Shown here in pieces: positions 12,654 to 24,952 of a stretch of 64,000 nt of DNA. This DNA comes from Agrostemma githago (taxonomy: Eukaryota; Streptophyta; Magnoliopsida; Caryophyllales; Caryophyllaceae), in NCBI GenBank assembly GCA_958450325.1, contig OY288256.1:19066557-19130556 (forward strand), given 5' to 3'. Both the position numbers and the translations under genes were made by a program. The notes under the pieces are model-generated. The model ran no database searches and had not been told where the DNA came from. It worked only from the letters and a program-made list of their open reading frames with translations. Within the stretch, counting starts at the first letter, position 1; every line of letters starts with the position of its first letter.

Positions 12654-13978
12654 AGGTTCAGTGCCCCATATTTGAATCACATCCACGACAGGGTTCACCA
12701 ATACCCTCTTAGGGTTTAGTTTGTTGCGGGTTTAGTGACCTTGAATAAGGAAAAGGGTTTAGGGTTCGATTACGCGGAGCCGCGTATCGGGTCCGCCTAA
12801 TCCAACCCTAAACCCTTTTCCGTCCTTGAATGAGGAAAAGGTTTTAGGGTTGGATTAGGCGGAGCCGCGAAGCGGGTTCGCCTAATCCAACCCTTAACCC
12901 TTTTCCGTCCCGTCTTATGCAGTACCCTCCTCATAAGGTTCAGTGCCCCATCTTTTAATCACATCCACGACAGGGCTCACCAATACCCTCTTAGGGTTCA
13001 GTTTGTTGCGGGTTTAGTGACCTTGAACAAGGAAAAGGGTTTAGGGTTGGATTAGGCGGAGCCGCGAAGCTGGTTCGCCTAATCCAACCCTAAACCCTTT
13101 TCTGTCCCGTCTTATGCAGTACCCTACTCTAAAGGTTCAGTGCCCCATCTTTGAATCACATCCACGACAGGGTTCACCAATACCCTCTTAGGGTTCAGTT
13201 TGTTGCGGGTTTAGTGACCTTGAATAAGGAAAAGGGTTTAGTGTTGGATTAGGCGGAGCCGCGTAGTGGGTCCGCCTAATCCAACCCTAAACCCTTTTCC
13301 GTCCTTGAATAAGGAAAAGCGTTTAGGGTTGGATTAGGCGGAGCCGCGAAGCGGGTTCCCCTAATCCAAACCTAAACCCTTTTCCGTCCCGTCTTATGCA
13401 GTACCCTACTCTTAAGGTTCAGTGCCCCATCTTTGAATCACATCCACGACAGGGTTCACCAATACCCTCTGAGGGTTCAGTTTATTGCGGGTTTAGTGAC
13501 CTTGAATAAGGAAAAGGGTTTAGCGTTGGATTACGCGGAGCCGCGTAGCGGGTCCGCCTAATCCAACCATAAACCCTTTTCCGTCCTTGAATAAGGAAAA
13601 GCGTTTAGGGTTGGATTAGGCGGAGCCGCGAAGCGGGTTCCCCTAATCCAAACCTAAACCCTTTTCTGTCCCGTCTTATGAAGTACCCTACTCTTAAGGT
13701 TCAGTGCCCCATCTTTGAATCACATCCACGACAGGGTTAACCAATACCCTCTTAGGGTTCAGTTTGTTGCGGGTTTAGTGACCTTGAATAAGGAAAAGGG
13801 TTTAGGGTTGGATTAGGCGGAGCCGCGTAGCGGGTCCGCCTAATCCAACCCTAAACCCTTTTCCGTCCTTGAATAAGAAAAAGGGTTTAGGGTTGGATTT
13901 GGCGGAGCCGCGAAACGGGTTTGCCTAAACCAACCCTAAACCCTTTTCCGTCCCGTCTTATGCAGTACCCTACTCTTA
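12654..13978. repeat. 1325-bp block (L S L L L), copy 1
   Basis: Five monomers forming a higher-order unit with private variants in each: GGTTCGATTACG with GTATCGGG and GAATGAGG; CTCCTCATAAGG with GAACAAGG and GAAGCTGG; CTCTAAAGG with TTAGTGTTGG; CCCTCTGAGGG with TTAGCGTTGG; GGGTTAACC with GCCTAAACC. Copies 2 and 3 begin at 13979 and 15980. Copy 1 differs from copy 2 by only two bases that I noticed (CCATATTTG and AGGGTTTAG in the first linker). Confidence 0.92.
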
Positions 13979-15303
13979 AGGTTCAGTGCCCCATCTTTGA
14001 ATCACATCCACGACAGGGTTCACCAATACCCTCTTAGGGTTCAGTTTGTTGCGGGTTTAGTGACCTTGAATAAGGAAAAGGGTTTAGGGTTCGATTACGC
14101 GGAGCCGCGTATCGGGTCCGCCTAATCCAACCCTAAACCCTTTTCCGTCCTTGAATGAGGAAAAGGTTTTAGGGTTGGATTAGGCGGAGCCGCGAAGCGG
14201 GTTCGCCTAATCCAACCCTTAACCCTTTTCCGTCCCGTCTTATGCAGTACCCTCCTCATAAGGTTCAGTGCCCCATCTTTTAATCACATCCACGACAGGG
14301 CTCACCAATACCCTCTTAGGGTTCAGTTTGTTGCGGGTTTAGTGACCTTGAACAAGGAAAAGGGTTTAGGGTTGGATTAGGCGGAGCCGCGAAGCTGGTT
14401 CGCCTAATCCAACCCTAAACCCTTTTCTGTCCCGTCTTATGCAGTACCCTACTCTAAAGGTTCAGTGCCCCATCTTTGAATCACATCCACGACAGGGTTC
14501 ACCAATACCCTCTTAGGGTTCAGTTTGTTGCGGGTTTAGTGACCTTGAATAAGGAAAAGGGTTTAGTGTTGGATTAGGCGGAGCCGCGTAGTGGGTCCGC
14601 CTAATCCAACCCTAAACCCTTTTCCGTCCTTGAATAAGGAAAAGCGTTTAGGGTTGGATTAGGCGGAGCCGCGAAGCGGGTTCCCCTAATCCAAACCTAA
14701 ACCCTTTTCCGTCCCGTCTTATGCAGTACCCTACTCTTAAGGTTCAGTGCCCCATCTTTGAATCACATCCACGACAGGGTTCACCAATACCCTCTGAGGG
14801 TTCAGTTTATTGCGGGTTTAGTGACCTTGAATAAGGAAAAGGGTTTAGCGTTGGATTACGCGGAGCCGCGTAGCGGGTCCGCCTAATCCAACCATAAACC
14901 CTTTTCCGTCCTTGAATAAGGAAAAGCGTTTAGGGTTGGATTAGGCGGAGCCGCGAAGCGGGTTCCCCTAATCCAAACCTAAACCCTTTTCTGTCCCGTC
15001 TTATGAAGTACCCTACTCTTAAGGTTCAGTGCCCCATCTTTGAATCACATCCACGACAGGGTTAACCAATACCCTCTTAGGGTTCAGTTTGTTGCGGGTT
15101 TAGTGACCTTGAATAAGGAAAAGGGTTTAGGGTTGGATTAGGCGGAGCCGCGTAGCGGGTCCGCCTAATCCAACCCTAAACCCTTTTCCGTCCTTGAATA
15201 AGAAAAAGGGTTTAGGGTTGGATTTGGCGGAGCCGCGAAACGGGTTTGCCTAAACCAACCCTAAACCCTTTTCCGTCCCGTCTTATGCAGTACCCTACTC
15301 TTA
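13979..15303. repeat. 1325-bp block, copy 2
   Basis: A direct tandem copy of 12654-13978 at a 1325-bp offset, monomer for monomer. It is followed by two S monomers at 15304 (GAGCATCGAAGCGGG) and 15501, which also follow copy 3 at 17305 and 17502. Copies 2 and 3 with these extra monomers therefore make a longer 1719-bp duplicate (13979-15697 and 15980-17698). Confidence 0.92.
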
Positions 15304-15697
15304 AGGTTCAGTGCCCCATCTTTGAATCACATCCACGACAGGGTTCACCAATACCCTCTTAGGGTTCAGTTTGTTGCGGGTTTAGTGACCTTGAATAAGG
15401 AAAAGCGTTTAGGGTTGGATTAGGCGGAGCATCGAAGCGGGTTTGCCTAATCCAACCCTTAACCCTTTTCCGTCCCGTCTTATGCAGTACCCTACTCTTA
15501 AGGTTCAGTGCCCCATCTTTGAATCACATCCACGACAGGGTTCACCAATACCCTCTTAGGGTTCAGTTTGTTGCGGGTTTAGTGACCTTGAATAAGGAAA
15601 AGGGTTTAGGGTTGGATTAGGCGGAGCCGCGAAGCGGGTCCGCCTAATCCAACCCTTAACCCTTTTCCGTCCCGTCTTATGCAGTACCCTACTCTTA

Positions 15698-15979
15698 AGG
15701 TTCAGTGCCCCATCTTTTATTCACATCCACGACAGGGTTCACCAATACCCTCTTAGGGTTCAGTTTGTTGCGGGTTTAGTGACCTTGAATAAGGAAAAGG
15801 GTTTAGGGTTGGATTAGGCGGAGCCGCGTATCGGGTTTGCCTAATCCAACCCTAAACCCTTTTCCGTCCTTGAATAAGAAAAAGGGTTTAGGGTTGGATT
15901 AGGCGGAGCCGCGAAACGGGTTTGCCTAATCTAACCCTAAACCCTTTTCCGTCCCGTCTTATGCAGTACCCTACTCTTA
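15698..15979. repeat. Chimeric monomer at a block junction
   Basis: The linker half reads CATCTTTTATTCAC, a variant otherwise seen only at 17699 after copy 3 of the 1325-bp block. The hairpin half (GTATCGGGTTTGCC, then GAAACGGGTTTGCC with CTAATCTAACC) matches the monomer at 12369 that precedes copy 1. A crossover between these two parents, within about 100 bp before the first hairpin, explains it. Confidence 0.75.
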
Positions 15980-17304
15980 AGGTTCAGTGCCCCATATTTG
16001 AATCACATCCACGACAGGGTTCACCAATACCCTCTTAGGGTTTAGTTTGTTGCGGGTTTAGTGACCTTGAATAAGGAAAAGGGTTTAGGGTTCGATTACG
16101 CGGAGCCGCGTATCGGGTCCGCCTAATCCAACCCTAAACCCTTTTCCGTCCTTGAATGAGGAAAAGGTTTTAGGGTTGGATTAGGCGGAGCCGCGAAGCG
16201 GGTTCGCCTAATCCAACCCTTAACCCTTTTCCGTCCCGTCTTATGCAGTACCCTCCTCATAAGGTTCAGTGCCCCATCTTTTAATCACATCCACGACAGG
16301 GCTCACCAATACCCTCTTAGGGTTCAGTTTGTTGCGGGTTTAGTGACCTTGAACAAGGAAAAGGGTTTAGGGTTGGATTAGGCGGAGCCGCGAAGCTGGT
16401 TCGCCTAATCCAACCCTAAACCCTTTTCTGTCCCGTCTTATGCAGTACCCTACTCTAAAGGTTCAGTGCCCCATCTTTGAATCACATCCACGACAGGGTT
16501 CACCAATACCCTCTTAGGGTTCAGTTTGTTGCGGGTTTAGTGACCTTGAATAAGGAAAAGGGTTTAGTGTTGGATTAGGCGGAGCCGCGTAGTGGGTCCG
16601 CCTAATCCAACCCTAAACCCTTTTCCGTCCTTGAATAAGGAAAAGCGTTTAGGGTTGGATTAGGCGGAGCCGCGAAGCGGGTTCCCCTAATCCAAACCTA
16701 AACCCTTTTCCGTCCCGTCTTATGCAGTACCCTACTCTTAAGGTTCAGTGCCCCATCTTTGAATCACATCCACGACAGGGTTCACCAATACCCTCTGAGG
16801 GTTCAGTTTATTGCGGGTTTAGTGACCTTGAATAAGGAAAAGGGTTTAGCGTTGGATTACGCGGAGCCGCGTAGCGGGTCCGCCTAATCCAACCATAAAC
16901 CCTTTTCCGTCCTTGAATAAGGAAAAGCGTTTAGGGTTGGATTAGGCGGAGCCGCGAAGCGGGTTCCCCTAATCCAAACCTAAACCCTTTTCTGTCCCGT
17001 CTTATGAAGTACCCTACTCTTAAGGTTCAGTGCCCCATCTTTGAATCACATCCACGACAGGGTTAACCAATACCCTCTTAGGGTTCAGTTTGTTGCGGGT
17101 TTAGTGACCTTGAATAAGGAAAAGGGTTTAGGGTTGGATTAGGCGGAGCCGCGTAGCGGGTCCGCCTAATCCAACCCTAAACCCTTTTCCGTCCTTGAAT
17201 AAGAAAAAGGGTTTAGGGTTGGATTTGGCGGAGCCGCGAAACGGGTTTGCCTAAACCAACCCTAAACCCTTTTCCGTCCCGTCTTATGCAGTACCCTACT
17301 CTTA
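15980..17304. repeat. 1325-bp block, copy 3
   Basis: Third copy of the five-monomer block. Its first linker carries CCATATTTG and AGGGTTTAG, as copy 1 does and copy 2 does not. The preceding monomer at 15698 has hairpins of the type that precedes copy 1. Copy 3 therefore descends from the copy 1 left edge, joined to the copy 2 right side by recombination. Confidence 0.92.
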
Positions 17305-20093
17305 AGGTTCAGTGCCCCATCTTTGAATCACATCCACGACAGGGTTCACCAATACCCTCTTAGGGTTCAGTTTGTTGCGGGTTTAGTGACCTTGAATAAG
17401 GAAAAGCGTTTAGGGTTGGATTAGGCGGAGCATCGAAGCGGGTTTGCCTAATCCAACCCTTAACCCTTTTCCGTCCCGTCTTATGCAGTACCCTACTCTT
17501 AAGGTTCAGTGCCCCATCTTTGAATCACATCCACGACAGGGTTCACCAATACCCTCTTAGGGTTCAGTTTGTTGCGGGTTTAGTGACCTTGAATAAGGAA
17601 AAGGGTTTAGGGTTGGATTAGGCGGAGCCGCGAAGCGGGTCCGCCTAATCCAACCCTTAACCCTTTTCCGTCCCGTCTTATGCAGTACCCTACTCTTAAG
17701 GTTCAGTGCCCCATCTTTTATTCACATCCACGACAGGGTTCACCAATACCCTCTTAGGGTTCAGTTTGTTGCGGGTTTAGTGACCTTGAATAAGGAAAAG
17801 GGTTTAGGGTTGGATTAGGCGGAGCCGCGTAGCGGGTCCTCCTAATCCAACCCTAAACCCTTTTCCGTCCCGTCTTATGCAGTACCCTACTCTTAAGGTT
17901 CAGTGCCCCATCTCTGAATCACATCCACGACAGGGTTCCCCAATACCCTCTTAGGGTTCAGTTTGTTGCGGGTTTAGTGACCTTGAATAAGGAAAAAGGT
18001 TTAGGGTTGGATTAGGCGGAGCCGCGAAGCGGGTTCGCCTAATCCAACCCTAAACCCTTTTCCGTCCCGTCTTATGCAGTACCCTACTCTTAAGGTTCAG
18101 TGCCCCATCTTTAAATCACATCCACGACAGGGTTCACCAATACCCTCTTAGGGTTCAGTTTATTGCGGGTTTAGTGACCTCGAATAAGGAAAAGGGTTTA
18201 GGGTTGGATTACGCGGAGCCGCGTAGCGGGTCCGCCTAATCCAACCCTAAACCCTTTTCCGTCCTTGAATAAGGAAAAGTGTTTAGGGTTGGAGTAGGCG
18301 GAGCCGCGAAGCGGGTGCCCCTAATCCAAACCTAAACCCTTTTCCGTCCCCTCTTATGAAGTACCCTACTCTCAAGGTTCAGTGCCCTATCTTTGAATCA
18401 CATCCACTACTGGGTTCACCAATACCCTCTTAGGGTTCAGGTTGTTGCGGGTTTAGTGACCTTGAATAAGGAAAAGGGTTTAGGGTTGGATTAGGCGGAG
18501 CCGCGAAGCGGGTTCTTCTAATCCAACCCTTAACCCTTTTCCGTCCCGTCTTATGCAGTACCCTACTCTTAAGGTTCAGTGCCCTATCTTTGAATCACAT
18601 CCACGACAGGGTTCACCAATACCCTCTTAGGGTTCAGTTTGTTGCGGGTTTAGTGACCTTGAATAAGGAAAAGGGTTTAGGGTTGGATTAGGCGGAGCCG
18701 CGAAGCGGGTTCTTCTAATCCAACCCTTAACCCTTTTCCGTCCCGTCTTATGCAGTACCCTACTCTTAAGGTTCAGTGCCCCATCTTTGAATCACATCCA
18801 CGACAGGGTTCACCAATACCCTCTTAGGGTTCAGTTTGTTGCGGGTTTAGTGACCTTGAATTTGGAAAAGGGTTTAAGGTTGGATTAGGCGGAGCCGCGT
18901 AGCGGGTCCGCCTAATCCAACCCTAAACTCTTTTCCGTCCTTGAATAAGAAAAAGGGTTTAGGGTTGAATTAGGCGGAGCCGCGAAGCGGGTTTGCCTAA
19001 TCCAACCCTAAACCCTTTTCCGTTCCGTCTTATGCAGTACCCTACTCTTAAGGTTCAGTGCCCCATCTTTAAATCACATCCACGACAGGGTTCACCAATA
19101 CCCTCTTAGGGTTCAGTTTATTGCGGGTTTAGTGACCTTGAATAAGGAAAAGGGTTTAGGGTTGGATTACGCGGAGCCGCGTAGCGGGTCCGCCTAATCC
19201 AACCCTAAACCCTTTTCCGTCCTTGAATAAGGAAAAGTGTTTAGGGTTGGAGTAGGCGGAGCCGCGAAGCGGGTGCCCCTAATCCAAACCTAAACCCTTT
19301 TCCGTCCCCTCTTATGAAGTACCCTACTCTCAAGGTTCAGTGCCCTATCTTTGAATCACATCCACTACAGGGTTCACCAATACCCTCTTAGGGTTCAGTT
19401 TGTTGCGGGTTTAGTGACCTTGAATAAGGAAAAGGGTTTAGGGTTGGATTAGGCGGAGCCGCGAAGCGAGTTCGCCTAATCCAACCCTTAACCGTTTTCC
19501 GTCCCGTCTTATGCAGTACCCTACTCTTAAGGTTCAGTGCCCTATCTTTGAATCACATCCACGACAGGGTTCACCAATACCCTCTTAGGGTTCAGTTTGT
19601 TGCGGGTTTAGTGACCTTGAATAAGGAAAAGGGTTTAGGGTTGGATTAGGCGGAGCCGCGTAGCGGGTCCGCCTAATCCAACCCTAAACTCTTTTCCGTC
19701 CTTGAATAAGAAAAAGGGTTTAGGGTTGGATTAGGCGGAGCCGCGAAGCGGGTTTGCCTAATCCAACCCTAAACCTTTTTCCGTCCCGTCTTATGCAGTA
19801 CCCTACTCTTAAGGTTCAGTGCCCCATCTTTAAATCACATCCACGACAGGGTTCACCAATACCCTCTTAGGGTTCAGTTTATTGCGGGTTTAGTGACCTT
19901 GAATAAGGAAAAGGGTTTAGGGTTGGATTACGCGGAGCCGCGTAGCGGGTCCGCCTAATCCAACCCTAAACCCTTTTCCGTCCTTGAATAAGGAAAAGGG
20001 TTTAGGGTTGGATTAGGCGGAGCCGCGAAGTGGGTTCGCCTAATCCAACCCTTAACCCTTTTCCGTCCCGTCTTATGCAGTACCCTACTCTTA

Positions 20094-21615
20094 AGGTTCA
20101 GTGCCCCATCTTTTAATCACATCCACGACAGGGTTTACCAATACCCTCTTAGGGTTCAGTTTGTTGCGGGTTTAGTGACCTTGAATAAGGAAAAGGGTTT
20201 AGGGTTGGATTAGGCGGAGCCGCGTAGCGGGTCCGCCTAATCCAACCCTAAACTCTCTTCCCTCCTTGAATAAGAAAAAGGGTTTAGGGTTGGATTAGGC
20301 AGAGCCGCGAAGCGGGTTTGCCTAATCCAACCCTAAACCCTTTTCCGTCCCGTCTTATGCAGTACCCTACTCTTAAGGTTCAGTGCCCCATCTTTAAATC
20401 ACATCCACGACAGGGTTCACCAATACCCTCTTAGGGTTCAGTTTATTGCGGGTTTAGTGACCTTGAATAAGGAAAAGGGTTTAGGGTTGGATTACGCGGA
20501 GCCGCGTAGCGGGTCCGCCTAATCCAACCCTAAACCCTTTTCCGTCCTTGAATAAGGAAAAGTGTTTAGGGTTGGATTAGGCAGAGCCGCGAAGCGGGTG
20601 CCCCTAATCCTAACCTAAACCCTTTTCCGTCCCGTCTTATGAAGTACCCTACTCTCAAGGTTCAGTGCCCTATCTTTGAATCACATCCACTACAGGGTTC
20701 ACCAATACCCTCTTAGGGTTCAGTTTGTTGCGGGTTTAGTGACCTTGAATAAGGAAAAGGGTTTAGGGTTGGATTAGGCAGAGCCGCGAAGCGGGTTCGC
20801 CTAATCCAACCCTTAACCCTTTTCCGTCCCGTCTTATGCAGTACCCTACTCTTAAGGTTCAGTGCCCCATCTTTTAATCACATCCACGACAGGGTTTACC
20901 AATACCCTCTTAGGGTTCAGTTTGTTGCGGGTTTAGTGACCTTGAATAAGGAAAAGGGTTTAGGGTTGGATTAGGCGGAGCCGCGTAGCGGGTCCGCCTA
21001 ATCCAACCCTAAACTCTCTTCCCTCCTTGAATAAGAAAAAGGGTTTAGGGTTGGATTAGGCAGAGCCGCGAAGCGGGTTTGCCTAATCCAACCCTAAACC
21101 CTTTTCCGTCCCGTCTTATGCAGTACCCTACTCTTAAGGTTCAGTGCCCCATCTTTAAATCACATCCACGACAGGGTTCACCAATACCCTCTTAGGGTTC
21201 AGTTTATTGCGGGTTTAGTGACCTTGAATAAGGAAAAGGGTTTAGGGTTGGATTACGCGGAGCCGCGTAGCGGGTCCGCCTAATCCAACCCTAAACCCTT
21301 TTCCGTCCTTGAATAAGGAAAAGTGTTTAGGGTTGGATTAGGCAGAGCCGCGAAGCGGGTGCCCCTAATCCTAACCTAAACCCTTTTCCGTCCCGTCTTA
21401 TGAAGTACCCTACTCTCAAGGTTCAGTGCCCTATCTTTGAATCACATCCACTACAGGGTTCACCAATACCCTCTTAGGGTTCAGTTTGTTGCGGGTTTAG
21501 TGACCTTGAATAAGGAAAAGGGTTTAGGGTTGGATTAGGCAGAGCCGCGAAGCGGGTTCGCCTAATCCAACCCTTAACCCTTTTCCGTCCCGTCTTATGC
21601 AGTACCCTACTCTTA
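20094..21615. repeat. 761-bp tandem duplication (L L S), two copies
   Basis: 20094-20854 and 20855-21615 are consecutive copies of a three-monomer block. I saw no differences between them. Shared private changes include GGGTTTACC in the linker, AAACTCTCTTCCCTCC between the two hairpins, GGCAGAGCC arms and CCCCTAATCCTAACC. The near-identity points to a very recent duplication. Confidence 0.9.
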
Positions 21616-21812
21616 AGGTTCAGTGCCCTATCTTTGAATCACATCCACTACAGGGTTCACCAATACCCTCTTAGGGTTCAGTTTGTTGCGGGTTTAGTGA
21701 CCTTGAATAAGAAAAAGGGTTTAGGGTTGGATTAGGCGGAGCCGCGAAGCGGGTTTGCCTAATCCAACCCTAAACCCTTTTCCGTCCCGTCTTATGCAGT
21801 ACCCTACTCTTA
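21616..21812. repeat. One-hairpin monomer derived from a two-hairpin one
   Basis: This S monomer carries only the module type normally found second in L monomers: GAATAAGAAAAAGGG on the left, GAA apex and TTTGCC on the right. The expected first GTA module is absent. Downstream sequence aligns with the L monomer at 25053 (offset 3522), which has both modules. It is best read as loss of one 85-bp module, or exchange between module positions, at about 21703. Confidence 0.7.
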
Positions 21813-22094
21813 AGGTTCAGTGCCCCATCTTTAAATCACATCCACGACAGGGTTCACCAATACCCTCTTAGGGTTCAGTTTATTGCGGGTTTAGTGACCT
21901 TGAATAAGGAAAAGGGTTTAGGGTTGGATTACGCGGAGCCGCGTAGCGGGTCTGCCTAATCCAACCCTAAACCCTTTTCCGTCCTTGAATAAGGAAAACT
22001 GTTTAGGGTTGGATTAGGCGGAGCCGCGAAGCGGGTGCCCCTAATCCAAACCTAAACCCTTTTCCGTCCCGTCTTATGAAGTACCCTACTCTCA

Positions 22095-23333
22095 AGGTTC
22101 AGTGCCCTATCTTTGAATCACATCCACTACAGGGTTCACCAATACCCTCTTAGGGTTCAGTTTGTTGCGGGTTTGGTGACCTTGAATAAGGAAAGGGTTT
22201 AGGGTTGGATTAGACGGAGCCGCTAAGCGGGTCCGCCTAATCCAACCCTAAACCCTTTTCCGTCCCGTCTTATGCAGTACCCTACTCTTAAGGTTCAGTG
22301 CCCCATCTTTGAATCACATCCACGACAGGGTTCACCATTACCCTCTTAGGGTTCAGTTTGTTGCGGGTTTAGTGACCTTGAATAAGGAAAAGGGTTTAGG
22401 GTTGGATTAGGCGGAGCCACGTAGAGGGTCCGCCTAATCCAACCCTAAACCCTTTTCCGTCCTTGAATAAGGAAAAGCGTTTAGGGTTGGATTAGGCGGA
22501 GCCGCGAAGCGGGTTCCCCTAATCCAAGCCTAAACCCTTTTTCGTCCCGTCTTATGAAGTACCCTACTCTCAAGGTTCAGTGCCCTATCTTTGAATCACA
22601 TCCACTACAGGGTTCACCAATACCCTCTTAGGGTTCAGTTTGTTGCGGGTTTAGTGACCTTGAATAAGGAAAAGGGTTTAGGGTTGGATTAGGCGGAGCC
22701 GCGAAGCGGGTTCTTCTAATCCAACCCTTAACCCTTTTCCGTCCCGTCTTATGCAGTACCCTACTCTTAAGGTTCAGTGCCCCATCTTTGAATCACATCC
22801 ACGACAGGGTTCACCAATACCCTCTTAGGGTTCAGTTTGTTGCGGGTTTAGTGACCTTGAATTTGGAAAAGGGTTTAAGGTTGGATTAGGCGGAGCCGCG
22901 TAGCGGGTCCGCCTAATCCAACCCTAAACTCTTTTCCGTCCTTGAATAAGAAAAAGGGTTTAGGGTTGGATTAGGCGGAGCCGCGAAGCGGGTTTGCCTA
23001 ATCCAACCCTAAACCCTTTTCCGTCCCGTCTTATGCAGTACCCTACTCTTAAGGTTCAGTGCCCCATCTTTAAATCACATCCACGACAGGGTTCACCAAT
23101 ACCCTCTTAGGGTTCAGTTTATTGCGGGTTTAGTGACCTTGAATAAGGAAAAGGGTTTAGAGTTGGATTAGGCGGAGCCGCGTAGAGGGTCCGCCTAATC
23201 CAACCCTAAATCCTTTTCCGTCCTTGAATAAGGAAAAGCGTTTAGGGTTGGATTAGGCGGAGCCGCGAAGCGGGTTCCCCTAATCCAAACCTAAACCCTT
23301 TTCCGTCCCGTCTTATGAAGTACCCTACTCTCA
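22095..23333. repeat. 1240-bp higher-order repeat (S L S L L), copy 1
   Basis: A five-monomer unit: S with CCGCTAAGCGG; L with CCACGTAGAGGG and CCAAGCC; S with GTTCTTCTAATCC; L with GAATTTGGAAAAGG; then an L whose hairpins vary between copies. This copy is 1239 bp because of one A deletion (GGAAAGGG near 22190). Other copies start at 23334, 25617 (also 1239 bp, with the same deletion), 26856 and 28857. Confidence 0.9.
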
Positions 23334-24573
23334 AGGTTCAGTGCCCTATCTTTGAATCACATCCACTACAGGGTTCACCAATACCCTCTTAGGGTTCAGT
23401 TTGTTGCGGGTTTGGTGACCTTGAATAAGGAAAAGGGTTTAGGGTTGGATTAGACGGAGCCGCTAAGCGGGTCCGCCTAATCCAACCCAAAACCCTTTTC
23501 CGTCCCGTCTTATGCAGTACCCTACTCTTAAGGTTCAGTGCCCCATCTTTGAATCACATCCACGACAGGGTTCACCATTACCCTCTTAGGGTTCAGTTTG
23601 TTGCGGGTTTAGTGACCTTGAATAAGGAAAAGGGTTTAGGGTTGGATTAGGCGGAGCCACGTAGAGGGTCCGCCTAATCCAACCCTAAACCCTTTTCCGT
23701 CCTTGAATAAGGAAAAGCGTTTAGGGTTGGATTAGGCGGAGCCGCGAAGCGGGTTCCCCTAATCCAAGCCTAAACCCTTTTTCGTCCCGTCTTATGAAGT
23801 ACCCTACTCTCAAGGTTCAGTGCCCTATCTTTGAATCACATCCACTACAGGGTTCACCAATACCCTCTTAGGGTTCAGTTTGTTGCGGGTTTAGTGACCT
23901 TGAATAAGGAAAAGGGTTTAGGGTTGGATTAGGCGGAGCCGCGAAGCGGGTTCTTCTAATCCAACCCTTAACCCTTTTCCGTCCCGTCTTATGCAGTACC
24001 CTACTCTTAAGGTTCAGTGCCCCATCTTTGAATCACATCCACGACAGGGTTCACCAATACCCTCTTAGGGTTCAGTTTGTTGCGGGTTTAGTGACCTTGA
24101 ATTTGGAAAAGGGTTTAAGGTTGGATTAGGCGGAGCCGCGTAGCGGGTCCGCCTAATCCAACCCTAAACTCTTTTCCGTCCTTGAATAAGAAAAAGGGTT
24201 TAGGGTTGGATTAGGCGGAGCCGCGAAGCGGGTTTGCCTAATCCAACCCTAAACCCTTTTCCGTCCCGTCTTATGCAGTACCCTACTCTTAAGGTTCAGT
24301 GCCCCATCTTTAAATCACATCCACGACAGGGTTCACCAATACCCTCTTAGGGTTCAGTTTATTGCGGGTTTAGTGACCTTGAATAAGGAAAAGGGTTTAG
24401 GGTTGGATTACGCGGAGCCGCGTAGCGGGTCCGCCTAATCCAACCCTAAACCCTTTTCCGTCCTTGAATAAGGAAAAGTGTTTAGGGTTGGAGTAGGCGG
24501 AGCCGCGAAGCGGGTGCCCCTAATCCAAACCTAAACCCTTTTCCGTCCCCTCTTATGAAGTACCCTACTCTCA
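23334..24573. repeat. 1240-bp higher-order repeat, copy 2
   Basis: Follows copy 1 directly. It has CCCAAAACCC in the first monomer. Its final L monomer carries GGAGTAGG, GTGCCCC and CCCCTCTTATG, in place of the GTAGAGGG and AAATCC type that ends copy 1. The last position of the unit is thus the variable one. Confidence 0.9.
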
Positions 24574-24952
24574 AGGTTCAGTGCCCTATCTTTGAATCAC
24601 ATCCACTACAGGGTTCACCAATACCCTCTTAGGGTTCAGTTTGTTGCGGGTTTAGTGACCTTGAATAAGGAAAAGGGTTTAGGGTTGGATTAGGCGGAGC
24701 CGCGAAGCGAGTTCGCCTAATCCAACCCTTAACCGTTTTCCGTCCCGTCTTATGCAGTACCCTACTCTTAAGGTTCAGTGCCCTATCTTTGAATCACATC
24801 CACGACAGGGTTCACCAATACCCTCTTAGGGTTCAATTTGTTGCGGGTTTAGTGACCTTGAATAAGGAAAAGGGTTTAGGGTTGGATTAGGCGGAGCCGC
24901 GTAGCGGGTCCGCCTAATCCAACCCTAAACTCTTTTCCGTCCTTGAATAAGA

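Larger units (their letters stand above)
12369..17698. repeat. Array domain B: 21 L-rich monomers
   Basis: Contains 7 S and 14 L monomers. Anchors: 12369L 12654L 12936S 13133L 13415L 13697L 13979L 14261S 14458L 14740L 15022L 15304S 15501S 15698L 15980L 16262S 16459L 16741L 17023L 17305S 17502S. The domain is dominated by three copies of one five-monomer block (L S L L L). Markers include GTATCGGG apices, GAATGAGG, CTCCTCATAAGG, GAACAAGG, GAAGCTGG, CCCTCTGAGGG and GCCTAAACC. Several of these variants were not seen elsewhere in the window, which makes the domain a recent local amplification. Confidence 0.88.
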
